Positions 1 to 10,887 of a stretch of DNA of 64,000 bases are shown here, piece after piece. The DNA is taken from assembly GCA_026122225.1 (NCBI GenBank), contig JANEZZ010001398.1:1-64000 (forward strand), written 5' to 3'. The position numbers were made by a program, and so were the translations under genes. This DNA is from Heloderma charlesbogerti. Taxonomy: Eukaryota > Chordata > Lepidosauria > Squamata > Helodermatidae. The notes under the pieces are model-generated. The model saw nothing but the letters and a program-made list of their open reading frames with translations. It ran no database searches and was not told the origin of the DNA. Numbering within the stretch: the stretch's first letter is position 1; every line of letters begins with the position of its first letter.

Positions 1-1241
1 CCTACAAGCTAGGCTTCAGCAGTATGCGAACCGAGAACTACCGGAAGTACAAGCTGGGTTTCGAAGAGGCAGAGGAACTAGAGATCAAATCGCCAACATT
101 CGCTGCATCATGGAGAAAGCAAGAGAATTCCAGAAAAACGTCTATTTCTGCTTCATTGACTACGCTAAAGCCTTTGATTGTGTGGATCACAACAAACTGT
201 GGCAAATTCTTAAAGTGATGGGAGTACCAGACCACCTTACCTGTCTCCTGAGAAACCTGTACGAGGGTCAAGAAGCAACAGTAAGAACCAGACATGGAAC
301 AACTGATTGTTTCAAAATTGGGAAAGGAGTACGACAAGGCTGCATATTGTCACCCTGCTTATTTAACTTATATGCAGAGTACATCATGAGAAATGCCGGA
401 TTGGATGAATCAGAGGTCGGAATTAAGATTGCCGGGAGAATTATCAACAACCTCCGATATGCAGACGATACCACCCTAATGGCAGAAAGTGAAGAGGATC
501 TCAAGAGCCTCTTGTTGAGGGTGAAAGAGGAGAGTGCAAAAGCTGGTTTGAAACTCAACATTAAAAAAACTAAGATCATATCATCTGGCCCTATCACTTC
601 CTGGCATATAGAAGGGGAAGAAATGGAAGCAGTGACAGATTTTACTTTCTTGGGCTCCAAGATCACCGCAGACGGTGACTGTAGCCATGAAATTAAAAGA
701 CGCTTGCTCCTTGGAAGGAAAGCTATGGCCAACCTAGACAGCATAGTAAGAAGCAGAGACATCACCTTGCCGACAAAGGTCCGTCTAATCAAAGCTATGG
801 TTTTCCCAGTAGTAATGTATGGCTGTGAGAGCTGGACTATAAGGAAGGCTGAGCACCGAAGAATTGATGCTTTCGAACTGTGGTGCTGGAGAAGACGCTT
901 ACGAGTCCCCTGGACTGCAAGGAGGTCCAATCAGTCCATCCTAAAGGAAATCAACCCTGACTGCTCATTGGAAGGACAGATAATGAAGCTGAAGCTCCAA
1001 TATTTTGGCCACCTAATGCGAAGAGAAAACTCCCTGGAAAAGACCCTGATGCTGGGAAAGACTGAAGGCAAAAGGAGAAGGGGACGGCAGAGGATGAGAT
1101 GGCTAGATAGCATCACGGATGCAATGAATATGAACTTGAGCACGCTCCGGGAGAGAGCGCGGGACAGGAAGGCCTGGCGTGGTATGGTCCATGGGGTCAC
1201 GAAGAGTCGGACACGACTGAACGACTGAACAACAACAACAA
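1..1241 (+). mobile_element. BovB (RTE clade) LINE, 3' part, cut by window edge
   Basis: This is the 3' portion of a BovB non-LTR retrotransposon. It holds the reverse transcriptase C-terminal half, the RTE-type tail and a short (ACA)n-like 3' terminus after tandem ACGACTGA-type repeats at about 1215-1241. The 5' part, with the APE-type endonuclease, lies before the window or was lost by 5' truncation. BovB elements are abundant in squamates and were horizontally transferred to ruminants, which is established knowledge. It closely matches the minus-strand copy at 39163-40610, differing at about 14 of 370 residues by my reading, so both derive from a recently active lineage. Confidence 0.93.
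2..1228 (+). pseudogene. BovB reverse transcriptase C-terminal fragment, still open
   Basis: The frame is open from the first complete codon at position 2 to the stop after 1228, about 409 codons. The first ATG, at 110, is internal to the domain and is not a real start. Visible RT motifs are FIDYAKAFDCVDH near 150-190, GVRQGCILSPCLFNLYAEYI near 325-385, and the catalytic YADD at 458-469. The C-terminal tail with the RTE-typical LWCWRR and RVPWTARRSNQS block lies near 878-940. The protein normally copies its own mRNA at the insertion site. This copy lacks the endonuclease in view, so it is not autonomous as seen, though its RT catalytic residues are intact. Confidence 0.9.
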
Positions 1242-1321
1242 ATAGAAGCAGTTGTGGAGCATGGAGCGGTGGTGGGAGAAGAATTGATTTAATTGATTTA
1301 ATCCACCTGGCTATCTAGACC

Positions 1322-1764
1322 TCGGGTTGTATGAGAAATTCATTTCAGTTCATTTTTTTATCAGGGTTTACCCAGTTCACACCTTCCAGATCGCACACAG
1401 ACTCAGACCCAATCTGTGGTCAAAGTCAGTACATTTTCAAGCTTGCAGTATAATATGCATACCCCCACCACCCCTAAAAGCATTCGACAGCATGTGTACA
1501 TTTGTAAAATGTCCATGAATAAATGCATACTTTTGAAAAATGCGCACAAATATGCTTTAATCAATGGGAGAAGAATGTGTACATTTCATAGATGTGCACA
1601 ATTGATGCATACATTTGGAAAAATATGCATCAAATATTCATGGATTTTTATAAGATAAGAAAAACAAAACTCACAATCAGATACGAAATCAAATAAGAAC
1701 GAACTTCAAGATGGAATTAGGAAACCTTCAGCGAGCTTGGGTTTTGCTGATATGCACATCCCTA
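1322..1764. mobile_element. AT-rich hAT-like MITE with degenerate ends
   Basis: The right end reads GCACATCCCTA, the hAT-type terminus. The left end at 1322 (TCGGGTTGTATG) is a decayed TAGGGATGTGCA. Flanking octamers are TCTAGACC and TCTAGAGA, matching at 6 of 8 positions. The interior is AT-rich with alternating GTACATTT and GCACAAAT motifs in both orientations, unlike the GC-rich hairpin family that dominates the window. It is non-coding and probably older than that family. Confidence 0.5.
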
Positions 1765-1855
1765 TCTAGAGACACACACACACCCATAAAACCATTAAGT
1801 CCAAGTTCTAAAATTATGTAGCTGCACCACTATGGATGTTGTGAGCTCCTGATAA

Positions 1856-2446
1856 AGGGATGGGGTCCAATGGACTCTGCTGCTCAGCCCCCTGGACTCC
1901 CATTCATGGACTGCACAGCACTTACCAGACTGTTTGCCATGAGGTCCATGAACAGGGGTCAGCTGCTTGGTTCTTCCACAAGCTACGCCCACTACACTAT
2001 TTGTGTTTCCCTTTTTTTGCCATTTTATCTTACGTAAATATTTAATGTAAATATGTAAATATTTAAAAATAGGGAACACAAATGGCAGCTGCCATAGCTG
2101 CCGCCATTTGCGTATGCTGGGGGGTTTGGGGGGGGTTAGCCATGATAGGCTACGTAAATTGTTACGTAGCCTATCACGGCTGCCTGGATGGATGGAAATG
2201 GCGGCCGCTATGGCAGCCACCATTTGCATCCACAGCAGCCCATCTGCGGCCAGAAATCCGGCTGCAGATTGCCCTGGACAGCTGCTCCGCATCCTGGCCA
2301 TGGAGCAGAGCCGGCTGTCGAGGATTCCTGGGGGGAGGACCGAATCGCCTCCCCACCCATCGAGGATTCCGGGGGGAGGGACAGAGCGCCTCCCCCCCCA
2401 CCACAAAAGATTGCGTGAAAAGGTAAGTGACTTTCGTACATCCCTA
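1856..2446 (+). mobile_element. Palindromic hAT MITE, copy A (decayed left end)
   Basis: The right end is a clear X terminus (AAGGTAAGTGACTTTCGTA, then CATCCCTA, ending 2446). The interior has the family's ACAAATGGCAGC/GCCGCCATTTGCG hairpin at about 2075-2115 and one GATAGGCTACGTAA hairpin at 2144-2180. The left end is uncertain. AAGGGATGGGGTCC at about 1854-1868 and a CACTTACC at about 1919 resemble a decayed Y end, but no target duplication could be matched. It lies just upstream of the L2-clade LINE. Confidence 0.65.
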
Positions 2447-2474
2447 ATGTTGCGTAGATTGCAGCCATAAGGGG

Positions 2475-2520
2475 ACCATCTACACAACATTATAGGTGTA
2501 GATGGCCCGTTTACACCTTT
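2475..2520. repeat. Short hairpin of a separate MITE-like repeat
   Basis: CCATCTACAC and GGTGTAGATGG form inverted arms around a 9-base loop at 2477-2507. The same CATCTACACAACATTA block recurs near 12990, where it is split by an L2 3' end, so this is a dispersed repeat and not a local accident. Confidence 0.4.
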
Positions 2521-3239
2521 TAAACGCCGTTTATATGCCAAGTCATAAAGGGGCTTGTGCAACATGATGAGCAGGCATTGGCAGCTTGGGGAGTGACCGG
2601 TGTCCCTGGATGGAGGTGAGTCCATCCATCTCTATGCACCACTAAGCCCTATATAGCCTGTAGGAGGGAGGACCAGCCAGCTGTACCAGGTGGATCCTGA
2701 ACCTGCTTCTGCCCCTGCCAAACAGGTACTTAAGGCAGGGCTGCCAGAGGCAATGCCTTGGCATCACGCCAAGTGCGACGCTATGTGCGCACTTAGCATC
2801 ACACTTGGAGTCGCATGGAACAGCACCTGAAGACCCACCCATTGCCTCTCCAGAGACACTAGCAGCCACAGATACCAGCAGCAAATAGCAGCAGCAGAAG
2901 GCAGCTGCTTTAAAGACCAGGGAGAAAGAAGCAAATGTGCATTTTATCTGCTCCTTCTTAGCTGCTGTTCTCTTTTATCTTTTATATTTTTATACTGTTG
3001 TATATTTTATATCTTAACATTTTAATATGTGCCTGGGAGGACTATTGAGCAACTTAGGGGGTTGGGGAGGTACCACCATAACTGTGGTCATGGGCAGGGG
3101 GATGTATGGTGTTGGGGGATTAACAGGCCAGCTGAGGAGAAGAGGGGCTAGACACCTTACAGCTGTCCCCTCTTCTGGTTCTTTCCCCAACCTGATGGTT
3201 CCTGGCAGCCTTACTAGTCTGCCCTCAGGCCTGGTGGTG

Positions 3240-4117
3240 CTGCTGCTGAATGCCAGGTTGGCCCAAAATAAAATCTCCCTCATCCATGATTTGATTGTGG
3301 ATGAGGGGGCTGACCTGGTATGTATTACTGAGACCTGGGTGGGGGAACTGGGAGGGGTCACTCTGTCCCAGCTGTGCCCTCCTGGGTACTCAGTGCAGCA
3401 CCAACACCAACTCGAGGGTCGGGGAGGGGGGTTGCTGTGGTCTATAGGAATTCAATCTCCCTCTCTAGGCTTCCTGCTCATTCGAGTGCAGATCTTGAGT
3501 GTTTGTAACTTGTGTTGGGTACCCGGGACAGATTAGAGATTCTGTTGGTGTACCGCCCACCCCGCTGCCCATCAGACTCCCTGCCTGAGCTGATGGAGGT
3601 GGTCTCGAACTTAGTGTTGAGGACCCCTAAGATGGTCCTTGGGGATCTCAACTTCCATGCCAAGGCCACTGTATCCGGGGTGGCTCAGGACTTCATGGCC
3701 ACCATGACAACCATGGGGCTGTCCCAACATGTCATTGGCCCAATGCATATAAAAGGACACATGCTTGATCTGGTTTTCTCGACTGGGCAGGAGGATGGTG
3801 ATCTGAAAGTAGAAGAATTAACATCTGTCCCTTTGTCATGGTCAGATCACTTCCTGTTGAGGTTTAGACTCCTGGCAGCCTTCCCCCTCTGGAAGGGTGG
3901 GGGACCTATTAAAATGGTCTGCCCCTGGAGGCTAATGGATTCCAATGGATTCCAGAGGGCTCTGGGGGATTTTCCTGCTGGTATGGCTGGTGCTCCTGTC
4001 AAAGCCCAGGTTGCGCTGTGGAATGCAGAGATGACTCAGGCAGTTGACACGATCGTGCCCAAGCACCCTCTCCCTCTGAGCAGAGCCCGGCCAGCTCCTT
4101 GGTATAACCTGAGCTGA
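3240..4117 (+). pseudogene. L2 LINE AP-endonuclease domain, frameshifted
   Basis: The N-terminal part runs in one frame to about 3480, with the asparagine motif LLLNARL and the catalytic glutamate motif CITETW near 3315-3350. It then continues in another frame from about 3512, with VYRPPRCPSD, the GDLNFH motif near 3640 and the SDH motif near 3840. Such an endonuclease nicks the genomic target for target-primed reverse transcription. The frameshift between the two halves near 3480-3510 and a stop at about 4115 show it is non-functional. Confidence 0.8.
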
Positions 4118-4191
4118 GGGCAATGAAGCAAGAGGGGAGATGGCTAGAATGCAGGTGGAGGAAAACTCGTGCTGAGTCTGACTGAACACAG

Positions 4192-5396
4192 GTGAGAGCT
4201 CACTATCAAGCCTACTCTGTGGCAGTGAGGGTGGCAAAGAGACAGTTCTTTTCCACCAGCATTGCATCTTCTCAGTGTCATCCAGCAGAGATTTTCCAAG
4301 TGGTTCACAGCCTGTTATATTCTGGGCCAGGGAGAGAGATGGTGGAACCCTCGGTAGCACGCTGTGATGAATTTGCAAGGCACTTTGAAGATAAAATCAC
4401 TCAGATTCATCATGAATTGGACACCATGATTAATGCAGTTCCATTGGTAGAGGCGTTCAGAGCACCATCTGGTCCAGTTCTATTGGATGAGTTTCAGTTA
4501 CTGAGGCCTGAGGATGCAGACAAGGTGCTTGGCCAAGTCCAGTTGACCACTTGTGTGCTTGACCCTTGCCTTTCATGGCTTATTAAATCGAACAAGGAGG
4601 GAATGTTCGGCTGGGTCCAGGAGGTTGTAAATTCCTCCTTGAGAGAGGGAGTGGTGCCTGCCACTTTAAAAGAGGTGGTAATTAGACCACTCCTGAAAAA
4701 GCCTAACCTGGACCCAGAGGATGATGTTAACAATTATAGGCCAGTGGCCAACATCCCCTTCCTGGGCAAGGTGCTTGAGCGGGTGGTTGTAGGACAGCTC
4801 CAGGCACTGTTGAATGAAACAGATTATCTAGATCCATTTCAATCAGGCTTCAGGCCTGGTTTTGGAACGGAAACTGCCTTGGTCATCCTGTGGGATTACC
4901 TCTTCCAGGAGATGGACAGGGGGAGTGTGACCCTGTTGATTCTCCTGGACCTCTCAGCAGCTTTCGATACCATCGACCATGGTATCCTTCTGGATAGGTT
5001 GTCTGGGTTGGGAGTTGGAAGCACTGCACTGCAGTGGTTCCGCTCCTACTTGGATGGCCGACTCCAGAAGGTGGTGCTGGGGGATTACTGCTCTGTGCCT
5101 TGGCAGTTGTGCCATGGGGCTCCACAGGGCTCTATTTTATCCCCCATACTGTTTAACATCTACATGAAACTGCTGGGGGAGGTTATCCGGAGGTGTGGGC
5201 TGAGGTGCCATCAATATGCGGGTGACACTCGCCAGCTCTACATCTCTTTTTCATCAAAACCAGGTGAGGCAGTGGCTGTTCTGAATCAGTGCCTGGGCAC
5301 GGTAATGGACTGGATGAGGCCAATAAACTGAAACTCAATCCAGACAAGACGGAGGTACTGTTAGGGGGTGGTTCATCTGCCCGGCTAGGTGATATT
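4192..5396 (+). pseudogene. L2 LINE reverse transcriptase, catalytic motif mutated
   Basis: The frame is open from 4192 to 5331 and carries the fingers and palm motifs NNYRPVANIPFLGKVLE, SGFRPGFGTETAL, LLDLSAAFDTIDH and GAPQGSILSPILF. The catalytic YADD box at about 5215-5232 reads YAGDTR: the first aspartate is glycine and an extra arginine codon follows. A stop interrupts at 5329-5331; homology (KLKLNPDKTEVLL) continues in another frame to 5396, where the hAT MITE begins. The element cannot make active RT. Confidence 0.85.
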
Positions 5397-6293
5397 TAGG
5401 GATGTCAGAGAATTCCGCCATGAATCTCGAGGAGGCCGAATGCCGGCGCATTTGGCCCCCTGAAATCGGTGGCGGAACGGTCTGCCCCCCCGCCCCCCCA
5501 GGACGGGACTTACCTTGGATCTTCCTGGCGGCGGCGGCGGCTCTGGCGGCGATGCGGCAGCGGGGCGGGGGCAGTGGCGGGGGCGGCCGGTCTTCCGACC
5601 GGCTGCTGCCGCCGCCATTTCCAGTTAAAACAAAAAAAAAAGTGATAGGCTACGTAAAGATTTACGTAGCCTATCACAGCTAGATTTTTAAAAAACACCG
5701 TGATAGGCTACAAAAATGTTTACGTAGCCTATCATGGCTGATTTAAAAGAAAAAAAACACGCGTTCGCAAATGGCGGCACCCATGGGCGCCACCATTTGC
5801 GTTCCTTATTTTGGCATGTCTTAGTCTACATAAACATTTATGTAGACTAAGACGGCGAAAATAAGGGGAACGCAAATAGCATAGATGCTATTTGTGTTCC
5901 CCATATTTTCGCCGTCTTAGTCTATGTAAATGTTCACGTAGACTAAGATGTGCCAAAATAAGGGATGCAAATGGCGGCGCCCATGGGCGCCACCATTTGC
6001 ATACGCGCGGGGTTTTTTGTTTTAAATCAGCTGTGATAGGCTACGCAAACATTTACGTAGCCTATCATGGCTGACTGCAAGGACGCAAATGGTGGCGGCT
6101 ATGGCCGCCACCATTTGCGTCCCTGCTAGCCAGCGGCTGGATGTCCGGCTGCTGGCGGAGTCAGCCGGCGGCTCCGCAGAATCCCTGCGGAGCACAGCCG
6201 ACCGGCCAGAATTTCGGGGGGGAGGGACGGAGCGCCTCCCCCCTCACCTCGAATCAATTTCGCTAAAAGGTAAGTGACTTTCGTACATCCCTA
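5397..6293 (+). mobile_element. Palindromic hAT MITE, copy B, inside the L2 LINE
   Basis: Y end at 5397 (TAGGGATGTCAGAGAATTCC), X end at 6269-6293. In order: a GC-rich Y arm with an outward (minus-strand) GGTAAGT at about 5508-5514; two GATAGGCTACGTAA hairpins at 5641-5680 and 5698-5735; a CGCAAATGGCGGC hairpin near 5765-5795; two TAGTCTACATAAA-type hairpins around a small centre at 5874-5905; then the mirror set back to the X arm. The flanking octamers (GTGATATT and TAACCTGT) do not match, so the target duplication is absent or lost although the host LINE is otherwise continuous. Confidence 0.9.
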
Positions 6294-6956
6294 TAACCTG
6301 TTCTGGAGGGGGTTGCACTCCCCCTAAAGGATCATGTTCGTAGTTTGGGGGTGCTCTTGGATCCAGAACTGTCACTTGAGGCACAGGTGAACTCAGTGGC
6401 ACAGAGCACTTTTTATCAGCTTAGGCTGGTATACCAACTACACCCTTATCTGGACAGAGATAGCCTAGCTACAGTTATCCATGCTCTGATAATTTCTCGT
6501 CTGGATTACTGCAGTGTGTTATATGTGGGGCTGCCTTTGAAAATGGTCCAGAAACTTCAGCTGGTCCAAAATAGGGCAGCAAGATTGTTAACAGGGACTG
6601 GCCAGTGAGCTTATATTACACCTGTACTTTTCCAGCTGCACTGGCCACCAGTCCATTTCCGGGCCTGATTCAAAGTGCTGGTATTAACATTTAAAGCCCT
6701 TAATGGCTTGGGGCCAGGTTATCTGAAAGATCGCCTCCTCCCATATGTGCTTGCCTGGACCTTAAGATCATCCTCAGCGCCCCTTTTCCATGAGCCCCTG
6801 CCAAAGGAAGTGAGGCGGGTGGCTACTAGGAGGAGGGCTTTTTCTGCTGTGGCACCCCGGCTCTGGAATGAGCTCCCTAGTGAGGTTCACCTGGCACCTA
6901 CATTGTATTCTTTCCGGCGCCAGGTGAAGACCTTTTTATTTTCCCAGGCATTTTAG
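6294..6956 (+). pseudogene. L2 LINE C-terminal domain, right of the hAT insertion
   Basis: Homology resumes directly after the transposon with RSLGVLLDPELSLEAQVN-like sequence (from about 6335). It continues through LQLVQNRAARLLTGTG to a stop near 6606, then VLTFKALNGLGPGYL and RRAFSAVAPRLWNELP to about 6956. The intervening stop codons mark decay. The 3' UTR with ATTGGGCAGTATAGAAAT follows to 7192. Confidence 0.8.
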
Positions 6957-7192
6957 CTTTCTAGACTTTTAGCTTTGCTGTTTTAAATCTGTATTTTAAA
7001 TTCCTGCACTGCTGCTAGGTTTTATTGTGGTTGTATTGTAATATTGTGGTTTTAATGTTCTATATATTTTTAATTGTTTTATTGTGTGCCGTTTGGGTGG
7101 TTCACAAAAATTAAAACCAGAGAGCTTTGGCTATTGGGCAGTATAGAAATGAAATGAATGAATGAATGAATAAATAAATAAATAAATAAATA

Positions 7193-7540
7193 GGCGTTAT
7201 TAATGCATGTAGTCTTTACACACAGGGAGGAGCAATGGGGGAAGCATGCTAGCTTTTCATGCTTCACCATTCTCATCTTCCTCCATGTATAAAGGGAAAT
7301 TGTCTACAGTGGAGAGCCTCCTCTATTCTTGGAGGTTGTCTGTGTGATGTAGAACCCTCATTTTCCAGGGTTCTTAATCTGGAGGAGAATCCCCATGGAT
7401 AGAGAAGGCTCTCTGCTACAGACCATCACCATCTACATGTGGAGGGCAATGAGCATGGTGACAGAAGGGATGGAGTTAGCATGCTGGTCCCTGCTCCTTC
7501 TCCTCCCATGTAGAACCTATACACATTAATAATACCTGCA
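7193..7540. mobile_element. Possible MITE with 18-bp inverted ends
   Basis: GCGTTATTAATGCATGTAG at 7193 is mirrored by CTATACACATTAATAATACC at about 7518-7536. The 350 bases between are non-coding and contain inverted GGAGAGCCTCCT/AGAAGGCTCTC-type pieces. It begins exactly where the L2 microsatellite tail ends, so the left boundary could be shifted. The superfamily is unknown. Confidence 0.35.
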
Positions 7541-7660
7541 CAGGCCTGCCATTAACACAGCAACGGACCCCTGTTCTTACTGGTGGTTACTCTCAGAACC
7601 ATCTACCTCTTGAGAAGGGAAACTCAGGAAAAAATGAGGGTCAGAGAACTAAGCCATCAT

Positions 7661-8321
7661 TAGGGATGGCGGAGAATTCCGCCATGGACTCCAGTGGGGC
7701 CAGATACTAAAGAATCCAGGCCCTCGGAGCCCATGGCGGAATGGCCTCCCGCCCCCACTCCAAATCCCCCCAGGATGGACTTACCTGGTGGCAGATGCGG
7801 CAGCAGCTCTGGTGGTGGCTCCAGCAGTGGATGAAGCTGTGGCAGCGGCTCCAGCCACTGACGGGCTGCTGCGGCTGCAAATGGAGACCATCGTAGCGGC
7901 CGCCATTTGCGCCCCTACGCTAGGCCATGATAGGCTACGTATATATTTACGTAGCCTATCATGGCTAAAGCAGGGACACAAATGGTGTAGGGGATGCCAT
8001 TTGCATCCCGGCTTTAGCCGTGATAGGCTACGTAAATATATACGTACCTATCACGGGCTAGCGTAGGGACGCAAATGGTGGCCACTACGATGGCCTCCAT
8101 TTGCAGCCGCAGCAGCCCGGCAGCGGCTGGAGGCCCTACTGTGGATCAGCCCGGCTGGCAGCACCTCAGCACAGCCGTGGAGTGGAGCTGGCTGGCCAGG
8201 ATTCCGGGGGGGAGGAAAGGATCGCCTCCCCACCCGTCGAGGATTCCTGGGGGAGGAATGGATCGCCTCCCCCCCTCCTCCAGAGGATGCCCTGACCTGG
8301 TAAGGGATTCGTACATCCCTA
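7661..8321 (+). mobile_element. Palindromic hAT MITE, copy C (short)
   Basis: Y end at 7661, X end at 8321. Flanking octamers are GCCATCAT and GCCATTGT, matching at 6 of 8 positions. The centre is reduced to a GTGCAAATGG-type hairpin at about 7983-8007 between two GATAGGCTACGTA hairpins at 7924-7963 and 8019-8056, one of which has lost a few stem bases. The outward splice-donor-like sites are present at the Y arm (ACTTACCTGG at about 7778) and partly decayed at the X arm (GGTAAGGGA at about 8299). Confidence 0.9.
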
Positions 8322-8443
8322 GCCATTGTAAACAACTGCTAATTCAAAATGATTATACACAGTTCTGCCCCTATGGATCTTTTCCCAAAGTTCCTGGAGT
8401 TTTGCTCCTGGTACTAGCAGAGAAAATCTCTCCTGTTTCTGAC

Positions 8444-8686
8444 TCTGTCTTATTTATTTATTGTATTTATACCCCCCTTTTTTCCTCTTGCAAGGAACCC
8501 AAGGTGGCTTACATTCTCCTCCTCTCCGTTTTATCCTCACAACAACAACCATGTGAGGTAGGTTGGGCTGAGACTCTGTGACTGACCCAAAGTCACCCAG
8601 TGAGCTTCCATGGCCAAGTGGGGACTAGAGCCCGGGTCTCCCAACTCCCAGTCCAACACTCTAGCCACTACACCACACTGGCTCTC
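8444..8686 (-). mobile_element. tRNA-derived SINE, minus strand
   Basis: On the minus strand it starts AGAGCCAGTGTGGTGTAGTG, with an A-box-like GTGGCTAGAGTG and a weak B box in GGGCTCTAGTCCCC. A body TGGGTGACTTTGGGTCAGTC follows, then a tail ending GTATAAATACAATAAATAA. The tail block GTAAGCCACCTTGGGTTCC matches the plus-strand copy at 56431-58320. It would be transcribed by RNA polymerase III and mobilised by a partner LINE. The intact-looking tRNA part is a SINE head and not a tRNA gene. Confidence 0.75.
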
Positions 8687-8847
8687 ACACTGCAACTCTT
8701 ATCTGCACCACCAATAAGACCCAATATTATTGGAATAGTACCAGCTTTTCAACCCTGCAAGCTGGAGGAACTATGCTGGCCAACATACCAGAAAGCTATT
8801 GTAGAAAGACCTGTGCTCATTAACAGCCTAACCTACAATTTCATTAA

Positions 8848-8975
8848 GGGCACAATCCTACGCATGTTGAGACAGAAAAAAGTTATACAACTCCCAGCAA
8901 GCTGGAGGGGGAATGCTGGGAGTTGCAGGATGTTTATCTGTCTTATCTGTCTACACAGGAATAGGATTGCACCCT
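8848..8975. mobile_element. Foldback MITE, about 128 bp
   Basis: The ends GGGCACAATCCTA and TAGGATTGCACCCT are inverted. The inner CAACTCCCAGCA and TGCTGGGAGTTG are perfect inverted arms around a short GC-rich loop. The same GGTGCAATCCTA end recurs at 50257 and 50586, so this is a member of a dispersed family. Confidence 0.55.
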
Positions 8976-9284
8976 AAAAGACTTTCCCCCGAGGAATGAG
9001 AAGCTATTCTTTCTTACTGAAAAGACCGTATGTTGAAACAGATTGCTACCAGTGTTCTGTTGTTGGTAGTATACTTACCTTACTGCATGTGATTAACTCT
9101 ATTCCTTGTACGTATTATAATTTTAAAATATGTCTGTGTTGGTTACATGTGTGCAATTGTATATCTTAGTACCATGTAGGTACTATTCATATTACATTGA
9201 GACATATTGGTGGTGTGGTGTAGTACAGGACGACCTCCAGCATATGTTTTTGTTGTTTTTAATCTTTGCAACTCTGATCTGGAC

Positions 9285-10064
9285 TAGGGGTGCACGAAAG
9301 TCACTTACCTGGTCTCGCAGCTTGCTTCGCGGTGGGGGGGAGGTGCTTCGCTGCTCCCCCTGAAGTTCAGGCCAGGGTAGGAGGCTTCTCTCCTTGCCCG
9401 GCCGAAATTCAGGCCGGGGGGAGGCTTCCCGCCTCGCCCGGCCAAAATTCAGGCCGGGGAGGAGGCACCTCGCCTCGCCCGGCCGCGAAATAAAAAGTTT
9501 TTTTAAAAAATGCCCCCATGATAGGCTACGTGACGATTTACGTAGCCTATCATGGCCAGATCTGCAAAGTCAGCCATGATAGGCTACGTTAATCGTCACG
9601 TAGCCTATCACAAGTGACTTAAAAAAAAAAAAAAGCGCGTACGCAAATGGCGGCTCCCTATGGGGGCCGCCATTAGCCGTACGCACTTTTTTTTTTTTTT
9701 AAGTCACCCGTGATAGGCTACGTGACAATTTACGTAGCCTATCATGGCTGACTTTGCAAATCTAGCCGTGATAGGCTACGTTAATCGTCACGTAGCCTAT
9801 CACGGGGGCGTTGTTTTTTTTTTACTTTTATTGGAATGGCGGCAGCGGCAGCCGGTCGAAAGACCGGCTGCCGCCTCTGCCTCTGTCGAAGACCTGATGA
9901 ACTGCTGCCGTGACCCGCCACCAGGAGGGACATTTGTGTAAGGTAAGTCCCATCCCAGGGGGGGCGGGGGGGCGGAGAATTTCTCCCCGAAACTACTTCG
10001 GGGGGCCGAATACATTGGCACTCGGCCCCCCGAAGTTTCGGGGAGAAATTCTCTCCCATCCCTA
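9285..10064 (-). mobile_element. Palindromic hAT MITE, copy D
   Basis: X end at 9285 (TAGGGGTGCACGAAAGTCAC), Y end at 10064 (CATCCCTA). The left flank ATCTGGAC recurs as TTCTGGAC two bases after the right end, a near target duplication. Four GATAGGCTACGT hairpins flank a central GTACGCAAATGGCGGC hairpin at about 9648-9687, with A-run and T-run spacers placed symmetrically. The Y arm has ATGGCGGCAGCGGC at 9836 and GGTAAGT at 9942-9948, but the frame between them hits TGA at about 9911. Confidence 0.9.
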
Positions 10065-10120
10065 ATTTCTGGACACCACCAACTGAACAAGGCTTTTTTT
10101 TTCTCAGGTGAGCCAATATA

Positions 10121-10420
10121 TAAAAAAGGTAAAGGTATCCCCAACCAGTCATGTCCGACTCTAGGGTGCGGTTCTCATTCCCGTTTCTAAGCCGAAGAGC
10201 CAGCGCTGTCCGAAGACGCTTCCGTGGTCATGTGGCCGGCATGACTGAACACCAAGGTGCACAGAACACTGTTACCTTTCCCGCTGAGGCGGTACCTATT
10301 TATCTACTTGCAATTTCTTGCTTTCGAACTGCTAGGTTGGCAGGAGCTGGGACTGAAGACGGGAGCTCACTCCGTCATGCAGCACTCGGGTCTCGAACTG
10401 CTGTCCTGCATACCAAGTGG
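10121..10420 (-). mobile_element. Sauria-type SINE, minus strand
   Basis: On the minus strand the 3' terminus is a GGACATGACTGG...TACCTTTACC block resembling the BovB 3' end. The central conserved part contains GTAGATAAATAGGTACCGCC and GCCGGCCACATGACCACGG. The tRNA-like head lies toward 10400. These are recognisable features of the SINE group described across squamates, mobilised by BovB. The head is degraded and the 5' limit approximate. Confidence 0.75.
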
Positions 10421-10887
10421 AATAAAATGCTATCCTGACTCCAACTGATCACAGTTCTTAGATGATAAGGACGAGGAGGATTTATCACTTATGAATAGCG
10501 ATGGATGGATTTGCTTGTGCCCACCAAGTGTGGGCACTCGCCAAGTTGCTGCTGCCCCCTGTCCCCCACTAGCTGAGCTTTATGAGCACTCTGGAAGCCC
10601 CTCACAGCTCCTGCTCCTCTATACAAGCCGCCTTTTTTATGCAGGGGTGGAGGAGAGGAGAGGTGCTCTGGCCCTCTTGTCCCTGCTACTGCAGAGGCAA
10701 CAGGGACAGGCTGGTTTAAGAGACTTATGTAAAACGACCAGCCCGGTGGCTCGCTGAGGGACTGGGCGCCCATGCGCTTGCCCGACTCAGCACACAAACT
10801 GTCAGGCAAGCACTGGGGTCCACAGACTGGCAAGTGGGGGGGGGGCAAGCTGGTGATTTCTCACCAGGCTTCACACCCCAACAGGAT

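Larger units (their letters stand above)
2640..7192 (+). mobile_element. L2-clade LINE, decayed, split by a hAT MITE
   Basis: A non-LTR retrotransposon with endonuclease, reverse transcriptase and 3' tail in order on the plus strand. The body is interrupted at 5397-6293 by palindromic hAT copy B. The L2 assignment rests on the RT signature (LKKPNLDPEDDVNNYRPV, LLDLSAAFDTIDH, GAPQGSILSPILFNIYM) and the C-terminal RRAFSAVAPRLWNELPSEV block. The element ends in a GAATGAATG/AAATAAAT microsatellite tail at about 7150-7192. The 5' boundary is uncertain; 2640-3025 would be 5' UTR or an ORF1 remnant. Truncated 3' ends of the same or a sister family occur near 13.0, 28.0 and 51.5 kb. Confidence 0.85.

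Noticed and set aside
3027..3536. 169-codon frame as a host gene
   Set aside because: Its second half matches the LINE endonuclease start (CITETW), and the next frame and the RT follow in order; it belongs to the L2 element.
5641..6070. Regularly spaced palindromes that resemble a CRISPR array
   Set aside because: The palindromes differ in spacing and type, the spacers are mirrored rather than unique, there are no cas genes, and everything else in the window is vertebrate repeat DNA. They are modules of a transposon.
9597..9690. Hairpins followed by T-runs that look like bacterial intrinsic terminators
   Set aside because: They recur symmetrically on both strands inside the transposon, with A-runs on the other side, in a eukaryotic genome.
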